From positions 1 to 8,141 of the forward strand of contig JAWLBR010000114.1 in the NCBI GenBank assembly GCA_041687495.1: a stretch of DNA of 8,141 bases, written 5' to 3'. A program made the translations under genes and the position numbers. Positions within the stretch are counted from its first letter, which is position 1, and each line of letters opens with the position of its first letter. Under the pieces are notes generated by a model. That model was not told the DNA's origin, did no database searches, and saw only the letters and a program-made list of their open reading frames with translations. The stretch is from JAWLBR01 sp041687495. GTDB lineage: Bacteria; Bacillota; Limnochordia; DTU087; JAAYGB01. Shown here piece by piece: positions 1 to 5,543 of this stretch.

Positions 1-414
1 GAAAAGGGTATTTATCCAGCGGTGGACCCTCTGGCTTCGACTTCGAGAATTCTCTCGCCTGACGTCCTGGGCGAGGAGCACTACGAGGTGGCTCGGGGAG
101 TACAGGAGATTCTGCAGCGGTACCGAGAATTGCAGGACATCATCGCGATTCTTGGTATGGATGAGCTGTCTGAGGACGACCGGGTCACTGTTGCCCGGGC
201 TAGGAAAATCGAGAGATTTTTGTCCCAGCCATTCTTCGTTGCCGAGCAGTTTACTGGAATTCCCGGCAAGTATGTGCCAGTTAAGGAGACCGTGCGAGGC
301 TTTAAGGAGATCCTTGAGGGCAAGCACGACAGTCTGCCTGAATCAGCCTTCTATATGGTTGGTACCATCGAAGAGGCAGTGGAGAGGGCAAGGCAGATGG
401 AGGAGAGTGAGTAG
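1..414 (+). CDS. atpD: ATP synthase F1 subunit beta, C-terminal part (5' end outside window)
   Basis: This is the last 137 residues of the catalytic beta subunit of F1Fo ATP synthase, which makes ATP on the cytoplasmic face of the membrane. The frame is open from base 1. It reads GIYPAVDPLASTSR near the start, a hallmark of the beta subunit after the nucleotide-binding domain. The conserved C-terminal helical domain follows, including the DELSEDD stretch near residue 57 and LPESAFYMVGTIEEA near the end. The Walker A and B motifs lie upstream of the window. An in-frame GTG at 22 is internal and is not the real start. The TAG stop is two bases before atpC, so the two genes are co-transcribed and probably translationally coupled. 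Identification is by recognised family motifs and is very secure. Confidence 0.97.
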   Translation, partial: EKGIYPAVDPLASTSRILSPDVLGEEHYEVARGVQEILQRYRELQDIIAILGMDELSEDDRVTVARARKIERFLSQPFFVAEQFTGIPGKYVPVKETVRGFKEILEGKHDSLPESAFYMVGTIEEAVERARQMEESE

Positions 415-416
415 CC

Positions 417-827
417 ATGGCCGAAAGCCCAATTCGGCTGCAGATCCTTACTCCCCAACGGCTGCTCATGGAGACGCAGGTAGACAGTGTCATTTCTCCC
501 AGCGTCAATGGGTATCTTGAGGTCCTCAAAGACCATGCGCCCATGGTGGTGGCATTGGATGTGGGAGTTCTGCAGTTTGGGGCTCGAGAAGATCGGCGTA
601 AGGCCGCTGTCAGCGGTGGAATGATGCTGGTAAGAGACAACCAAGTTACCGTCTTCGCCGACAGCGCCGAGTTGGCGGCTGATATCGACGTTATCAGGGC
701 TAGGAGCGACCTGCAGGGGGCTAGGGAGCAGTTGCGCAACCGGCTCTCCCGCCTGGAACAGCAAAGGGCGGAGTTGGAACTGAAAAAGGCGATTAATCGG
801 CTGAAGGTGGCCGGTGCATCCGAATAA
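417..827 (+). CDS. atpC: ATP synthase F1 subunit epsilon
   Basis: A 136-residue epsilon subunit, the normal length for the family. It is part of the central rotor stalk with gamma and c-ring and can inhibit ATP hydrolysis. The N-terminal beta-sandwich domain (about residues 1-85) contains the family pattern IRLQILTPQRLLM, then SPSVNGYLEVLKDHAPMV and SGGMMLVRDNQVTVFAD. The C-terminal part (about 88-136) is a charged helical hairpin rich in Arg, Glu and Leu, as expected for the regulatory arm. The ATG at 417 follows the atpD stop by two bases, and a GGAGGAGAG ribosome-binding stretch lies inside the end of atpD. It is the last gene of the atp operon, since a strong terminator follows about 60 bases downstream. 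Confidence 0.96.
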   Translation: MAESPIRLQILTPQRLLMETQVDSVISPSVNGYLEVLKDHAPMVVALDVGVLQFGAREDRRKAAVSGGMMLVRDNQVTVFADSAELAADIDVIRARSDLQGAREQLRNRLSRLEQQRAELELKKAINRLKVAGASE

Positions 828-884
828 AGGAAAATGCATTGCCTCCGTGGGGCGAAAGCACCTGCGGTAAGGAATGACCGGAGC

Positions 885-919
885 AAAAAGACTGCGCAGT
901 TATTGCGCAGTCTTTTTTT
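885..919 (+). terminator. Intrinsic terminator of the atp operon
   Basis: A perfect 9-bp stem GACTGCGCA (890-898) pairs with TGCGCAGTC (904-912) around a 5-base loop. It is followed by seven T residues (913-919), and five A residues precede the stem, so it could also work partly in the opposite direction. It ends the ATP synthase operon and separates it from the sporulation-related genes. The 40 bases just upstream can also form small GC-rich hairpins, including one with a GAAA tetraloop (849-862). Confidence 0.92.
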
Positions 920-986
920 GTATATCCGTTGCAGACTGGGCAATACTGGAGGCAGATATACCATCTAATGTTAGGGGTGGAAAAAA

Positions 987-1925
987 TTGCACCTGACGGG
1001 AAGAAAGCAGTTGGTTACCCCGAAGCAGATTCCACCTCGGTGGGAGCTGGTAGAGGAGAGTCTGCATGCAGAGGATAAGCGGGAGGATGCGTCCGTTTCA
1101 CAGTACAATCGCCAGATCCTGGGGATGCTACGGCGGTTGGCTGCTGTCTGGCTGTTGTTGTTCTTACTTACTTATCAGTTTGCAGTAGTTGGAGCCGGCC
1201 TTCCTGACCTCAGTCCCACATCTGTTGTAATGAGGGCCGCAGGAGCGTCGGGGCAGAGGTACCTGATTACTGTGTGGAGTGAGAAAAGGCTTCTTAAGGA
1301 TACTGGTGACCCACAGCTGGTGCAGCAAGCAACCCAGTCGTTGGCGGAAAAGGTGGGTCTGCGCAATGGCAAGGGCTTAGTGTGTTCGCAAGTCGACCAA
1401 GTCTGGGTTTGTTACCTGTCTGGGCACTCCGGTAGGCGAAGATTTGAGGTCTTATCTACCTGGGATCCTCAAGCTGACCCCGGTGAGCGAAACCAACTTA
1501 CCATTCTTCGGGTTGCCGGCGTAGTGTCAGAACAGTTGCCGGAACTACAGCAGCGATACACTCATCTTGTCTCAGCTCTTACCGGAGTAAGGGCTCAGTC
1601 GATGCTGGAGGTTACTGGCGTTACAGCCCCGGGGTTGAAACCGCTGTCACTGTCCGAAAGACTGCAGCAGGCGTTCTCCCGCCACCGTTTTTGGCCGGTG
1701 CGGTTAACCGTAGGGGCTGCTGGAGTAAAGGATAGCTCATCGCCCCAGGGGCGGATCCTTGAGGGAACGGCGCAGGCGCCAGGAGCACGCCACTTGACGG
1801 TTGTGGCACAGCAGACTAGTCATGATCTACTAACTGTGCACGCCCGTCTCGAACCGGCCGAAGGTGTGCCGAAAAAGGTGGAGACCATTACATATACAGG
1901 AAACAAGTGGACAGAATATAATTGA
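987..1925 (+). CDS. Membrane-anchored exported protein in the YwmB position (YwmB/DUF1779-like, tentative)
   Basis: Predicted 312-residue protein of unknown biochemical function. The TTG start has a strong ribosome-binding site (AGGGGTGG, 973-980) at 6-base spacing. An internal ATG at 1125 would give a 266-residue protein that begins directly with a signal-peptide-like segment, but its ribosome-binding site is poor. With the TTG start there is a polar tail of about 46 residues, a membrane segment at about 51-70 (LAAVWLLLFLLTY), then a long extracytoplasmic domain with only two cysteines (133 and 142). Firmicutes commonly place ywmB directly after atpC and upstream of spoIIQ/spoIIID. The topology, size and the C-terminal ending in TEYN resemble the family's usual ending in an EY motif. 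The sequence is divergent, so the family call rests mainly on position. The TGA stop overlaps the ribosome-binding site of the next gene, which suggests coupling. Confidence 0.55.
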   Translation: MHLTGRKQLVTPKQIPPRWELVEESLHAEDKREDASVSQYNRQILGMLRRLAAVWLLLFLLTYQFAVVGAGLPDLSPTSVVMRAAGASGQRYLITVWSEKRLLKDTGDPQLVQQATQSLAEKVGLRNGKGLVCSQVDQVWVCYLSGHSGRRRFEVLSTWDPQADPGERNQLTILRVAGVVSEQLPELQQRYTHLVSALTGVRAQSMLEVTGVTAPGLKPLSLSERLQQAFSRHRFWPVRLTVGAAGVKDSSSPQGRILEGTAQAPGARHLTVVAQQTSHDLLTVHARLEPAEGVPKKVETITYTGNKWTEYN

Positions 1926-1935
1926 GGTGGTATAT

Positions 1936-2838
1936 ATGCAGCGAAATGATCAAGACAACGATAAGCGTGGGAAAGACAGTCCCAAACAGGCGAAGCGGTT
2001 GGGAACGAGAATCCGAGGATGGCTAAATTCCATTGCTGATCTAGCCGCCTTCACCTTTCGCCAACTGGGGAGGAGAATTAGGCGATTCATCCCTAAGGGA
2101 TCCGGAGCCCAGAAGCAGGTGACCCAACTGTTGGGACTGGCAGTAGTCGGTTTTTTGGCAGTAGCCGCAGTGTTTTTCTACTCCGACCAGAAGTTGGGGC
2201 AGTTCAGTCAAGAGATGGTGAAGTACACTCAGAACGGACAAGAGATAGAAACGCAAGAACGGCAGGAGCTCCTGCCCAAAAGCTCCGTGGAGGGGTTGGC
2301 CACAGGTCAGGTGTCCCTGGGGCTATCGGAAGATGAACTGCAAGCTGAGCTTTCTTCCAGCTATCCCGGCGCCGTTGAGGAGGCGTTAGCCAGACCGGCG
2401 CCCGAGCGGCCGGAGACCATGTCCGATGAAGCCCTAGCCGCGATGAATTTGTCCAAGCTGGCGTGGCCGCTGCAAGGTGACATCAGTACAGGTTTTGGCT
2501 GGTGGCGTCATCCGATGTACAAGGACTGGCGCATGCACACAGGGATCAGCATTGCTGCTCCGGTTAAGGCGGCAGTCAAAGCCTCCCTCCCCGGGCGAGT
2601 GTCTGACATTTACCACGATAACTATCGGGGTACTGTGGTTGTGGTGGATCATGGTGGGAACGTCAGGACAGCCTACGGCAATATTCAAGATGTCGCCGTG
2701 CGCCTCGGCAGTGCCGTCGCTCAGGGCCAGGTCATCGGACGGGCAGCCCCACAGCTGGCTCATCCCGATGGTGGGGAAGTGTATTTTGAGGTGCGGTTGA
2801 GCAATGAAGCCATTGACCCGCAGGTGTACCTGAGATAG
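1936..2838 (+). CDS. spoIIQ: SpoIIQ-like M23/LytM-domain membrane protein, probably catalytically inactive
   Basis: A 300-residue single-pass membrane protein with an M23 (LytM) fold. By family knowledge and position before spoIIID it is the SpoIIQ-type forespore protein that forms the engulfment/feeding channel with SpoIIIAH. The chosen ATG follows GAGGTGG (1924-1930) by five bases; an in-frame GTG at 1864 lies inside the upstream gene and is unlikely. Residues 1-63 are strongly basic, residues 64-83 form the transmembrane helix, 84-170 are an acidic/Pro-containing linker, and 178-300 are the LytM domain (STGFGWWRHPM, then HTGISIAAP, then a G-Q-V-I-G core). In active LytM enzymes the metal motif is HxxxD and the catalytic motif HxH. 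Here His201 remains, but the Asp position is Ser205 and the HxH positions read Glu281-Val-Tyr283. Zinc binding and endopeptidase activity are therefore probably lost. The symbol is by synteny and domain; another LytM paralogue is possible. Confidence 0.75.
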   Translation: MQRNDQDNDKRGKDSPKQAKRLGTRIRGWLNSIADLAAFTFRQLGRRIRRFIPKGSGAQKQVTQLLGLAVVGFLAVAAVFFYSDQKLGQFSQEMVKYTQNGQEIETQERQELLPKSSVEGLATGQVSLGLSEDELQAELSSSYPGAVEEALARPAPERPETMSDEALAAMNLSKLAWPLQGDISTGFGWWRHPMYKDWRMHTGISIAAPVKAAVKASLPGRVSDIYHDNYRGTVVVVDHGGNVRTAYGNIQDVAVRLGSAVAQGQVIGRAAPQLAHPDGGEVYFEVRLSNEAIDPQVYLR

Positions 2839-2865
2839 TCTCTTTGCCACAAACCAGCGGAGCGG

Positions 2866-2888
2866 TTCAGTGTAATCCTTATACTGAA
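2866..2888. repeat. Short inverted repeat downstream of spoIIQ-like gene
   Basis: A 10-base arm (TTCAGTGTAA, 2866-2875) can pair with TTATACTGAA (2879-2888) around a TCC loop, with a single G-T wobble. No T-run follows, so it is not a terminator in itself. A true terminator lies about 30 bases further on. It could be a protein-binding palindrome or an RNA hairpin protecting the 3' end; its function is unknown. Confidence 0.5.
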
Positions 2889-2918
2889 AACCAACAAGAT
2901 TAGCATTGTCAGTGGGTT

Positions 2919-2948
2919 AAGCAGTCCAAGCGGTTGGACTGCTTTTTT
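2919..2948 (+). terminator. Intrinsic terminator after spoIIQ-like gene
   Basis: A perfect 9-bp stem GCAGTCCAA (2921-2929) / TTGGACTGC (2934-2942) with a GCGG loop is followed by six T residues (2943-2948). It ends the ywmB-like/spoIIQ-like transcription unit. spoIIID therefore needs its own promoter downstream. Confidence 0.92.
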
Positions 2949-3010
2949 GTATGCTTAATTTCTTTGCTCCCAGCAGCGCAGCCAAGGAGAGCCCAGTTCC
3001 TGGTACTCCT

Positions 3011-3039
3011 GACATACTCAGCCTTTTCTCGCATATACA
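3011..3039 (+). promoter_or_regulatory. Possible sigma-E-type promoter of spoIIID
   Basis: The -35-like element GACATACT (3011-3018) and -10-like element CATATACA (3032-3039) are separated by 13 bases. They resemble the mother-cell sigma-E consensus (ATA-containing -35, CATACAnT -10), but the -10 match is imperfect. The site lies between the terminator at 2948 and the spoIIID ribosome-binding site at 3056, giving a leader of roughly 25-30 bases. spoIIID is a known sigma-E target in Bacillus subtilis, which supports the call. It remains an eye-based motif match. Confidence 0.4.
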
Positions 3040-3073
3040 TGAGAGTAAAAAGTGCGAGGGGGTCAAGAAGGGG

Positions 3074-3358
3074 ATGAGGGACTACATCCGGAAACGGGTA
3101 CTGGATGTCAGCCAGTTTATTATAGATACAAACTCCACCATCCGTCACGCAGCTAAGGTCTTTGGGGTAAGCAAGAGCACGGTACACAAAGACGTGACGG
3201 AGCGACTTCCCAGAGTGGACGAGGACTTGGCTAATTTAGTCAAAAAGGTCTTGGACCAGAATAAAGCAGAGAGGCACCTTCGGGGCGGAGAAGCCACTAA
3301 GCGCAAGTATCGCAGTCGCAAGCGCAATACCCCCGCTCCAAGTTCGCTGACCCCTTAG
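3074..3358 (+). CDS. spoIIID: Sporulation transcriptional regulator SpoIIID
   Basis: A 94-residue DNA-binding protein that activates and represses mother-cell genes during sporulation after sigma-E becomes active. The sequence from MRDYIRKRVL aligns with the known SpoIIID start (MHDYI in B. subtilis), so the true start is the ATG at 3074. The open frame extends upstream to an ATG at 2951, but that region holds the likely promoter. A GAGGGGGT ribosome-binding site (3056-3063) lies 10 bases ahead. The helix-turn-helix is about residues 23-42, with the signature FGVSKSTVHKDVTERLP. The second family signature, HLRGGEATKRKY, is at about residues 68-79, followed by a very basic tail (KYRSRKRN). Its length matches the usual 90-95 residues. 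This gene shows that the organism carries the endospore programme, and its position between spoIIQ and mbl is the classical Firmicutes order. Confidence 0.96.
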   Translation: MRDYIRKRVLDVSQFIIDTNSTIRHAAKVFGVSKSTVHKDVTERLPRVDEDLANLVKKVLDQNKAERHLRGGEATKRKYRSRKRNTPAPSSLTP

Positions 3359-3406
3359 CTGTCAGTCTCACCTTTTGCGCACGTTGGTGGCAGGAGATGG
3401 GCTCCC

Positions 3407-3507
3407 CAGTTGCGAAGAACTGCTAATGTATCACCTACAGGACTGATAGGATAGGTAAATCTAGCAGTTGCCTGAATCGCTTCATCAGTGAGGCATCACG
3501 GGGTGCC
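3407..3507 (+). promoter_or_regulatory. Structured leader region upstream of mbl with competing stems
   Basis: The 176-base gap between spoIIID and mbl holds several inverted repeats. AACTGCTA (3418-3425) pairs perfectly with TAGCAGTT (3462-3469) and encloses a nested ACCTA/TAGGT pair (3433-3437 / 3452-3456). The same AACTG (3418-3422) can instead pair with an upstream CAGTT (3407-3411), so two folds are mutually exclusive. A further hairpin GGCATC/GGTGCC (3492-3497 / 3502-3507, one wobble) sits just before the mbl ribosome-binding site. No known riboswitch family was recognised, and no clear promoter or T-run was found here. Confidence 0.45.
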
Positions 3508-3534
3508 GGCTGGTTTCAGAGGGGAGTAGCTTGC

Positions 3535-4551
3535 ATGTTTACGCCAGATATCGGGATTGATCTCGGGACAGCCAATGTCCTGGTATACGTGCGCCGAAAG
3601 GGAATTGTCGTGCAGGAGCCGTCCGTGGTGGCTATTGATCAGACAACCAATAGGATTTTAGCCGTGGGCGAAGAGGCTAGACAGATGATCGGTAGGACTC
3701 CGGGCCATATCGTGGCAGTACGTCCCCTCAAAGACGGGGTGATAGCTGACTACGAGGTCACCGAGACTATGCTGAAGTACTTTATTCACAAAGTGTGTGG
3801 CAAACGCAAAGTTTTTCGCCCTCGGGTAGTGGTTTGTGTGCCCTCTGGCGTCACTACCGTTGAGAAGCGGGCTGTGTTGGAAGCCTGTACCCAGGCTGGA
3901 GCGAAAAAAGTCTACTTAATGGCTGAGCCGATGGCGGCGGCCATCGGAGCTGGTTTGCCCATCGAACAGGCAAGTGGGAATATGATCATAGATATCGGCG
4001 GTGGAACCACCGATGTGGCCGTCATTTCTCTGGGTGGAGATGTGACCTCTGAATCATTGCGGATCGGTGGCGACAAACTTGATGAGGCCATCGTTCGTTA
4101 TGTGAAGAGGGTTCATAATCTGGCCATTGGAGATCGCAGCGCAGAGGCGATCAAAATCAACATTGGTCGGGCTATGCCTGACTACGAGCCTGCCACGATG
4201 GATATTCGCGGGCGGGATCTGGTTTCTGGCCTGCCTAGAACCATAGAACTGTCGTCGCGGGAAGTGTTTGATGCTATTTCAGAGCACATTTTCGCCACCG
4301 TCGGTTTGGTAAAGTCTGTACTTGAGATTACTCCTCCCGAATTGTCGGCTGATATCATAGAGACGGGTATTGCTCTGACGGGTGGCGGAGCTCTCCTGCA
4401 GGGCTTGGATCTTCTGATCTCACAGGAAACTGGCATTCATACCTATGTTGCCCAGGACCCAATGTTGAGTGTGGCGTTGGGTACAGGACTGGTATTGGAG
4501 TCTCTGGACAAATGGTCAGACACCCAGGTTTTGGCTTCACAGTCTGCATGA
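3535..4551 (+). CDS. mbl: Rod-shape-determining actin homologue Mbl (MreB family)
   Basis: A 338-residue bacterial actin that forms membrane-associated filaments and steers side-wall peptidoglycan synthesis with MreC/D, RodA and PBPs. The start MFTPDIGIDLGTANVLVYV is close to B. subtilis Mbl and contains the phosphate-1 loop (DLGTAN, residues 9-14). Next come VRPLKDGVIADYEVTE, the phosphate-2 motif DIGGGTTD (153-160) and the adenosine motif TGGGALL (282-288). The internal stretches IRGRDLVSGLPRT and TPPELSADII are typical. Length fits the family (about 330-345). A GAGGGGAG ribosome-binding site ends 8 bases before the ATG. Position immediately after spoIIID supports Mbl rather than the MreB encoded with mreCD. 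The C-terminal tail after residue 325 is short and variable, as in relatives. A terminator follows. Confidence 0.93.
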   Translation: MFTPDIGIDLGTANVLVYVRRKGIVVQEPSVVAIDQTTNRILAVGEEARQMIGRTPGHIVAVRPLKDGVIADYEVTETMLKYFIHKVCGKRKVFRPRVVVCVPSGVTTVEKRAVLEACTQAGAKKVYLMAEPMAAAIGAGLPIEQASGNMIIDIGGGTTDVAVISLGGDVTSESLRIGGDKLDEAIVRYVKRVHNLAIGDRSAEAIKINIGRAMPDYEPATMDIRGRDLVSGLPRTIELSSREVFDAISEHIFATVGLVKSVLEITPPELSADIIETGIALTGGGALLQGLDLLISQETGIHTYVAQDPMLSVALGTGLVLESLDKWSDTQVLASQSA

Positions 4552-4573
4552 GTTTGGAAAAAAGCGGTGTACG

Positions 4574-4622
4574 AGCCTTCGCGAAGGGCCGGCAAATTGG
4601 GCTAAAGCGAAGGCTTTTTTTT
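4574..4622 (+). terminator. Intrinsic terminator of mbl with long structured loop
   Basis: A perfect 9-bp stem AGCCTTCGC (4574-4582) / GCGAAGGCT (4607-4615) is followed by a run of eight T residues (4615-4622). The 24-base loop is unusually long. Its 5' arm also belongs to a perfect 12-base palindrome CCTTCGCGAAGG (4576-4587), so a competing local fold is possible. A second competing pair is CGGCAAA (4590-4596) with TTTGCCG (4620-4626). The structure overlaps the promoter of the following flagellar operon. Confidence 0.8.
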
Positions 4623-4630
4623 GCCGATAA
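4603..4630 (+). promoter_or_regulatory. Sigma-28 (SigD/FliA) type flagellar promoter
   Basis: TAAA (4603-4606) and GCCGATAA (4623-4630) match the consensus of flagellar sigma-28 promoters (TAAA, about 15 bases, GCCGATAA). The spacer here is 16 bases, within the tolerated range. The -10 is a perfect match. It lies about 55 bases upstream of flhO, the first gene of a flagellar operon, and flhO-flhP in B. subtilis is known to be SigD-dependent. The -35 lies in the loop of the mbl terminator, and the terminator's 3' arm and T-run make up the spacer. Confidence 0.8.
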
Positions 4631-4672
4631 GGTGTAATAGATGACCCAAGTTTGCCCGAATTGACCTTTGAG

Positions 4673-4680
4673 AGGAGGGA
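4673..4680 (+). promoter_or_regulatory. Ribosome-binding site that fixes the flhO start
   Basis: AGGAGGGA lies 5 bases before TTG 4686. It falls downstream of the earlier in-frame TTG at 4668, so that upstream codon cannot use it. This makes 4686 the start and gives the family-typical N-terminus (M)LRGIYTA. Confidence 0.85.
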
Positions 4681-4685
4681 AAGAA

Positions 4686-5453
4686 TTGCTGCGTGGGATA
4701 TATACGGCTAGTGCCGCCATGCTGGTAGAACAAGCAAAACTGGATGTAACCAGCAATAATCTAGCCAATGTCAACACGGCTGGGTTCAAGCAAGACCGAG
4801 TGGTAACGGAATCCTTTAGTGGCCTACTCCTGCACGCCTTGGACGGGGCCAGCCCGATGGGGGTCCGGCGGAACAGGTTAGTGGGGGAATTGGGCACGGG
4901 CGCGAATGAGGTCCGAAGTTTCTCAGATCTCGCTCCGGGAGCTCTACGCCACACCGGTAACGCTCTCGATGTGGCTTTGCTGGGCGAAGGCTTTTTTGCA
5001 GTCGACACTCCTCAAGGGCAGCGTTACACTCGAAATGGAAGCTTCACAGTTAACGAAGAAGCCATACTGGTCAATGGCTCTGGGCACCCTGTCTTGGGGG
5101 TCAATGGTCCTATTTCGATCAGAGGCACCCAGGTTGATATAGATACTGATGGTACAGTGTTCGTCGACAATGAGCCGGCAGGTCAGTTGCAGATTGTAAG
5201 CTTTGCTAACTCCGATGGATTAGTTAAGGAATCCGGCCAGTATTTTCGGGCGCTGGAGGCTGCAGGGCAGCCGACGGTAGCTGCTGGTGTGACGGTAAGC
5301 CAAGGTGATCTGGAGCAGTCAAATGTCAACACGATTTCCGCAATGGTCAACATGATCAACGCTACCCGGAGCTACGAAGTAAGCCAGAAGGCGATTCAGG
5401 CGCAGGATGAGACTTTGGGTAAGGCAGTCAATGAAGTAGGACGAATGGCGTAA
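4686..5453 (+). CDS. flhO: Flagellar hook-basal body protein FlhO (FlgF-like proximal rod protein)
   Basis: A 255-residue axial protein of the flagellar rod, exported by the flagellar type III apparatus. The TTG start is set by the ribosome-binding site AGGAGGGA. The N-terminal rod domain has LRGIYTASAAM and the hallmark SNNLANVNTAGFK (about residues 24-36). The central part contains GEGFFAVDTPQG and YTRNGSF, the typical FlgE/F/G core. The C-terminal heptad-rich helix has LEQSNVNTISAMVNMI and SYEVSQKAIQAQDETL, which packs with the N-terminal helix in the rod. It is the first gene after a sigma-28 promoter. By synteny with mbl it corresponds to B. subtilis FlhO; in diderm nomenclature it would be FlgF. 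An 87-base gap to the next gene holds two hairpins. Confidence 0.9.
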   Translation: MLRGIYTASAAMLVEQAKLDVTSNNLANVNTAGFKQDRVVTESFSGLLLHALDGASPMGVRRNRLVGELGTGANEVRSFSDLAPGALRHTGNALDVALLGEGFFAVDTPQGQRYTRNGSFTVNEEAILVNGSGHPVLGVNGPISIRGTQVDIDTDGTVFVDNEPAGQLQIVSFANSDGLVKESGQYFRALEAAGQPTVAAGVTVSQGDLEQSNVNTISAMVNMINATRSYEVSQKAIQAQDETLGKAVNEVGRMA

Positions 5454-5476
5454 CGCCATGAATAAATAGGGCTGGA

Positions 5477-5521
5477 CTGCGGATGCAGGGGCCCGCAGGC
5501 TGCCGACCGACTGAGGCAGCC
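5477..5521 (+). repeat. Two adjacent GC-rich hairpins between flhO and flgG
   Basis: CTGCGG (5477-5482) pairs with CCGCAG (5493-5498), and GCTGCC (5499-5504) pairs with GGCAGC (5515-5520). Each has a 10-base loop and there is no gap between the hairpins, so they could stack end to end. No T-run follows, so this is not an intrinsic terminator. The flgG ribosome-binding site starts 9 bases later. The pair may set mRNA stability or the relative expression of the two rod proteins; this is inference. Confidence 0.55.
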
Positions 5522-5543
5522 AGAAGACGGGAGGAAGTAAGTG

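Noticed and set aside
841..883. GC-rich multi-hairpin stretch before the atp terminator, with a GAAA tetraloop, considered as a c-di-GMP or other riboswitch
   Set aside because: It lacks the conserved core of any riboswitch I know, and it sits between a stop codon and that operon's terminator. It is more likely simple 3' UTR structure.
929..960. TTGCAG and GATATA as a vegetative promoter for the ywmB-like gene
   Set aside because: The spacing is 20 bases, too long, and neither hexamer is strong. The gene probably has a promoter here, but I cannot place it.
302..964. Long open frame on the minus strand across atpD-atpC
   Set aside because: It runs opposite two certain genes and through the atp terminator; its composition (Ser/Arg/Cys rich) is that of an antisense shadow.
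1917..1922. TATAAT sequence just before the spoIIQ-like gene as a vegetative -10 element
   Set aside because: No fitting -35 element lies 16-18 bases upstream, and a start from it would fall inside the ribosome-binding site.
2951..3073. Upstream extension of the spoIIID open frame from ATG 2951
   Set aside because: SpoIIID family proteins start at the MRDYI position. The extension overlaps the likely promoter, has no ribosome-binding site at 2951 and begins right at the end of a terminator.
4355..5008. Minus-strand open frame of 217 codons spanning the end of mbl and the start of flhO
   Set aside because: It crosses two recognised genes, a terminator and a promoter, and has no recognisable protein features or ribosome-binding site support.
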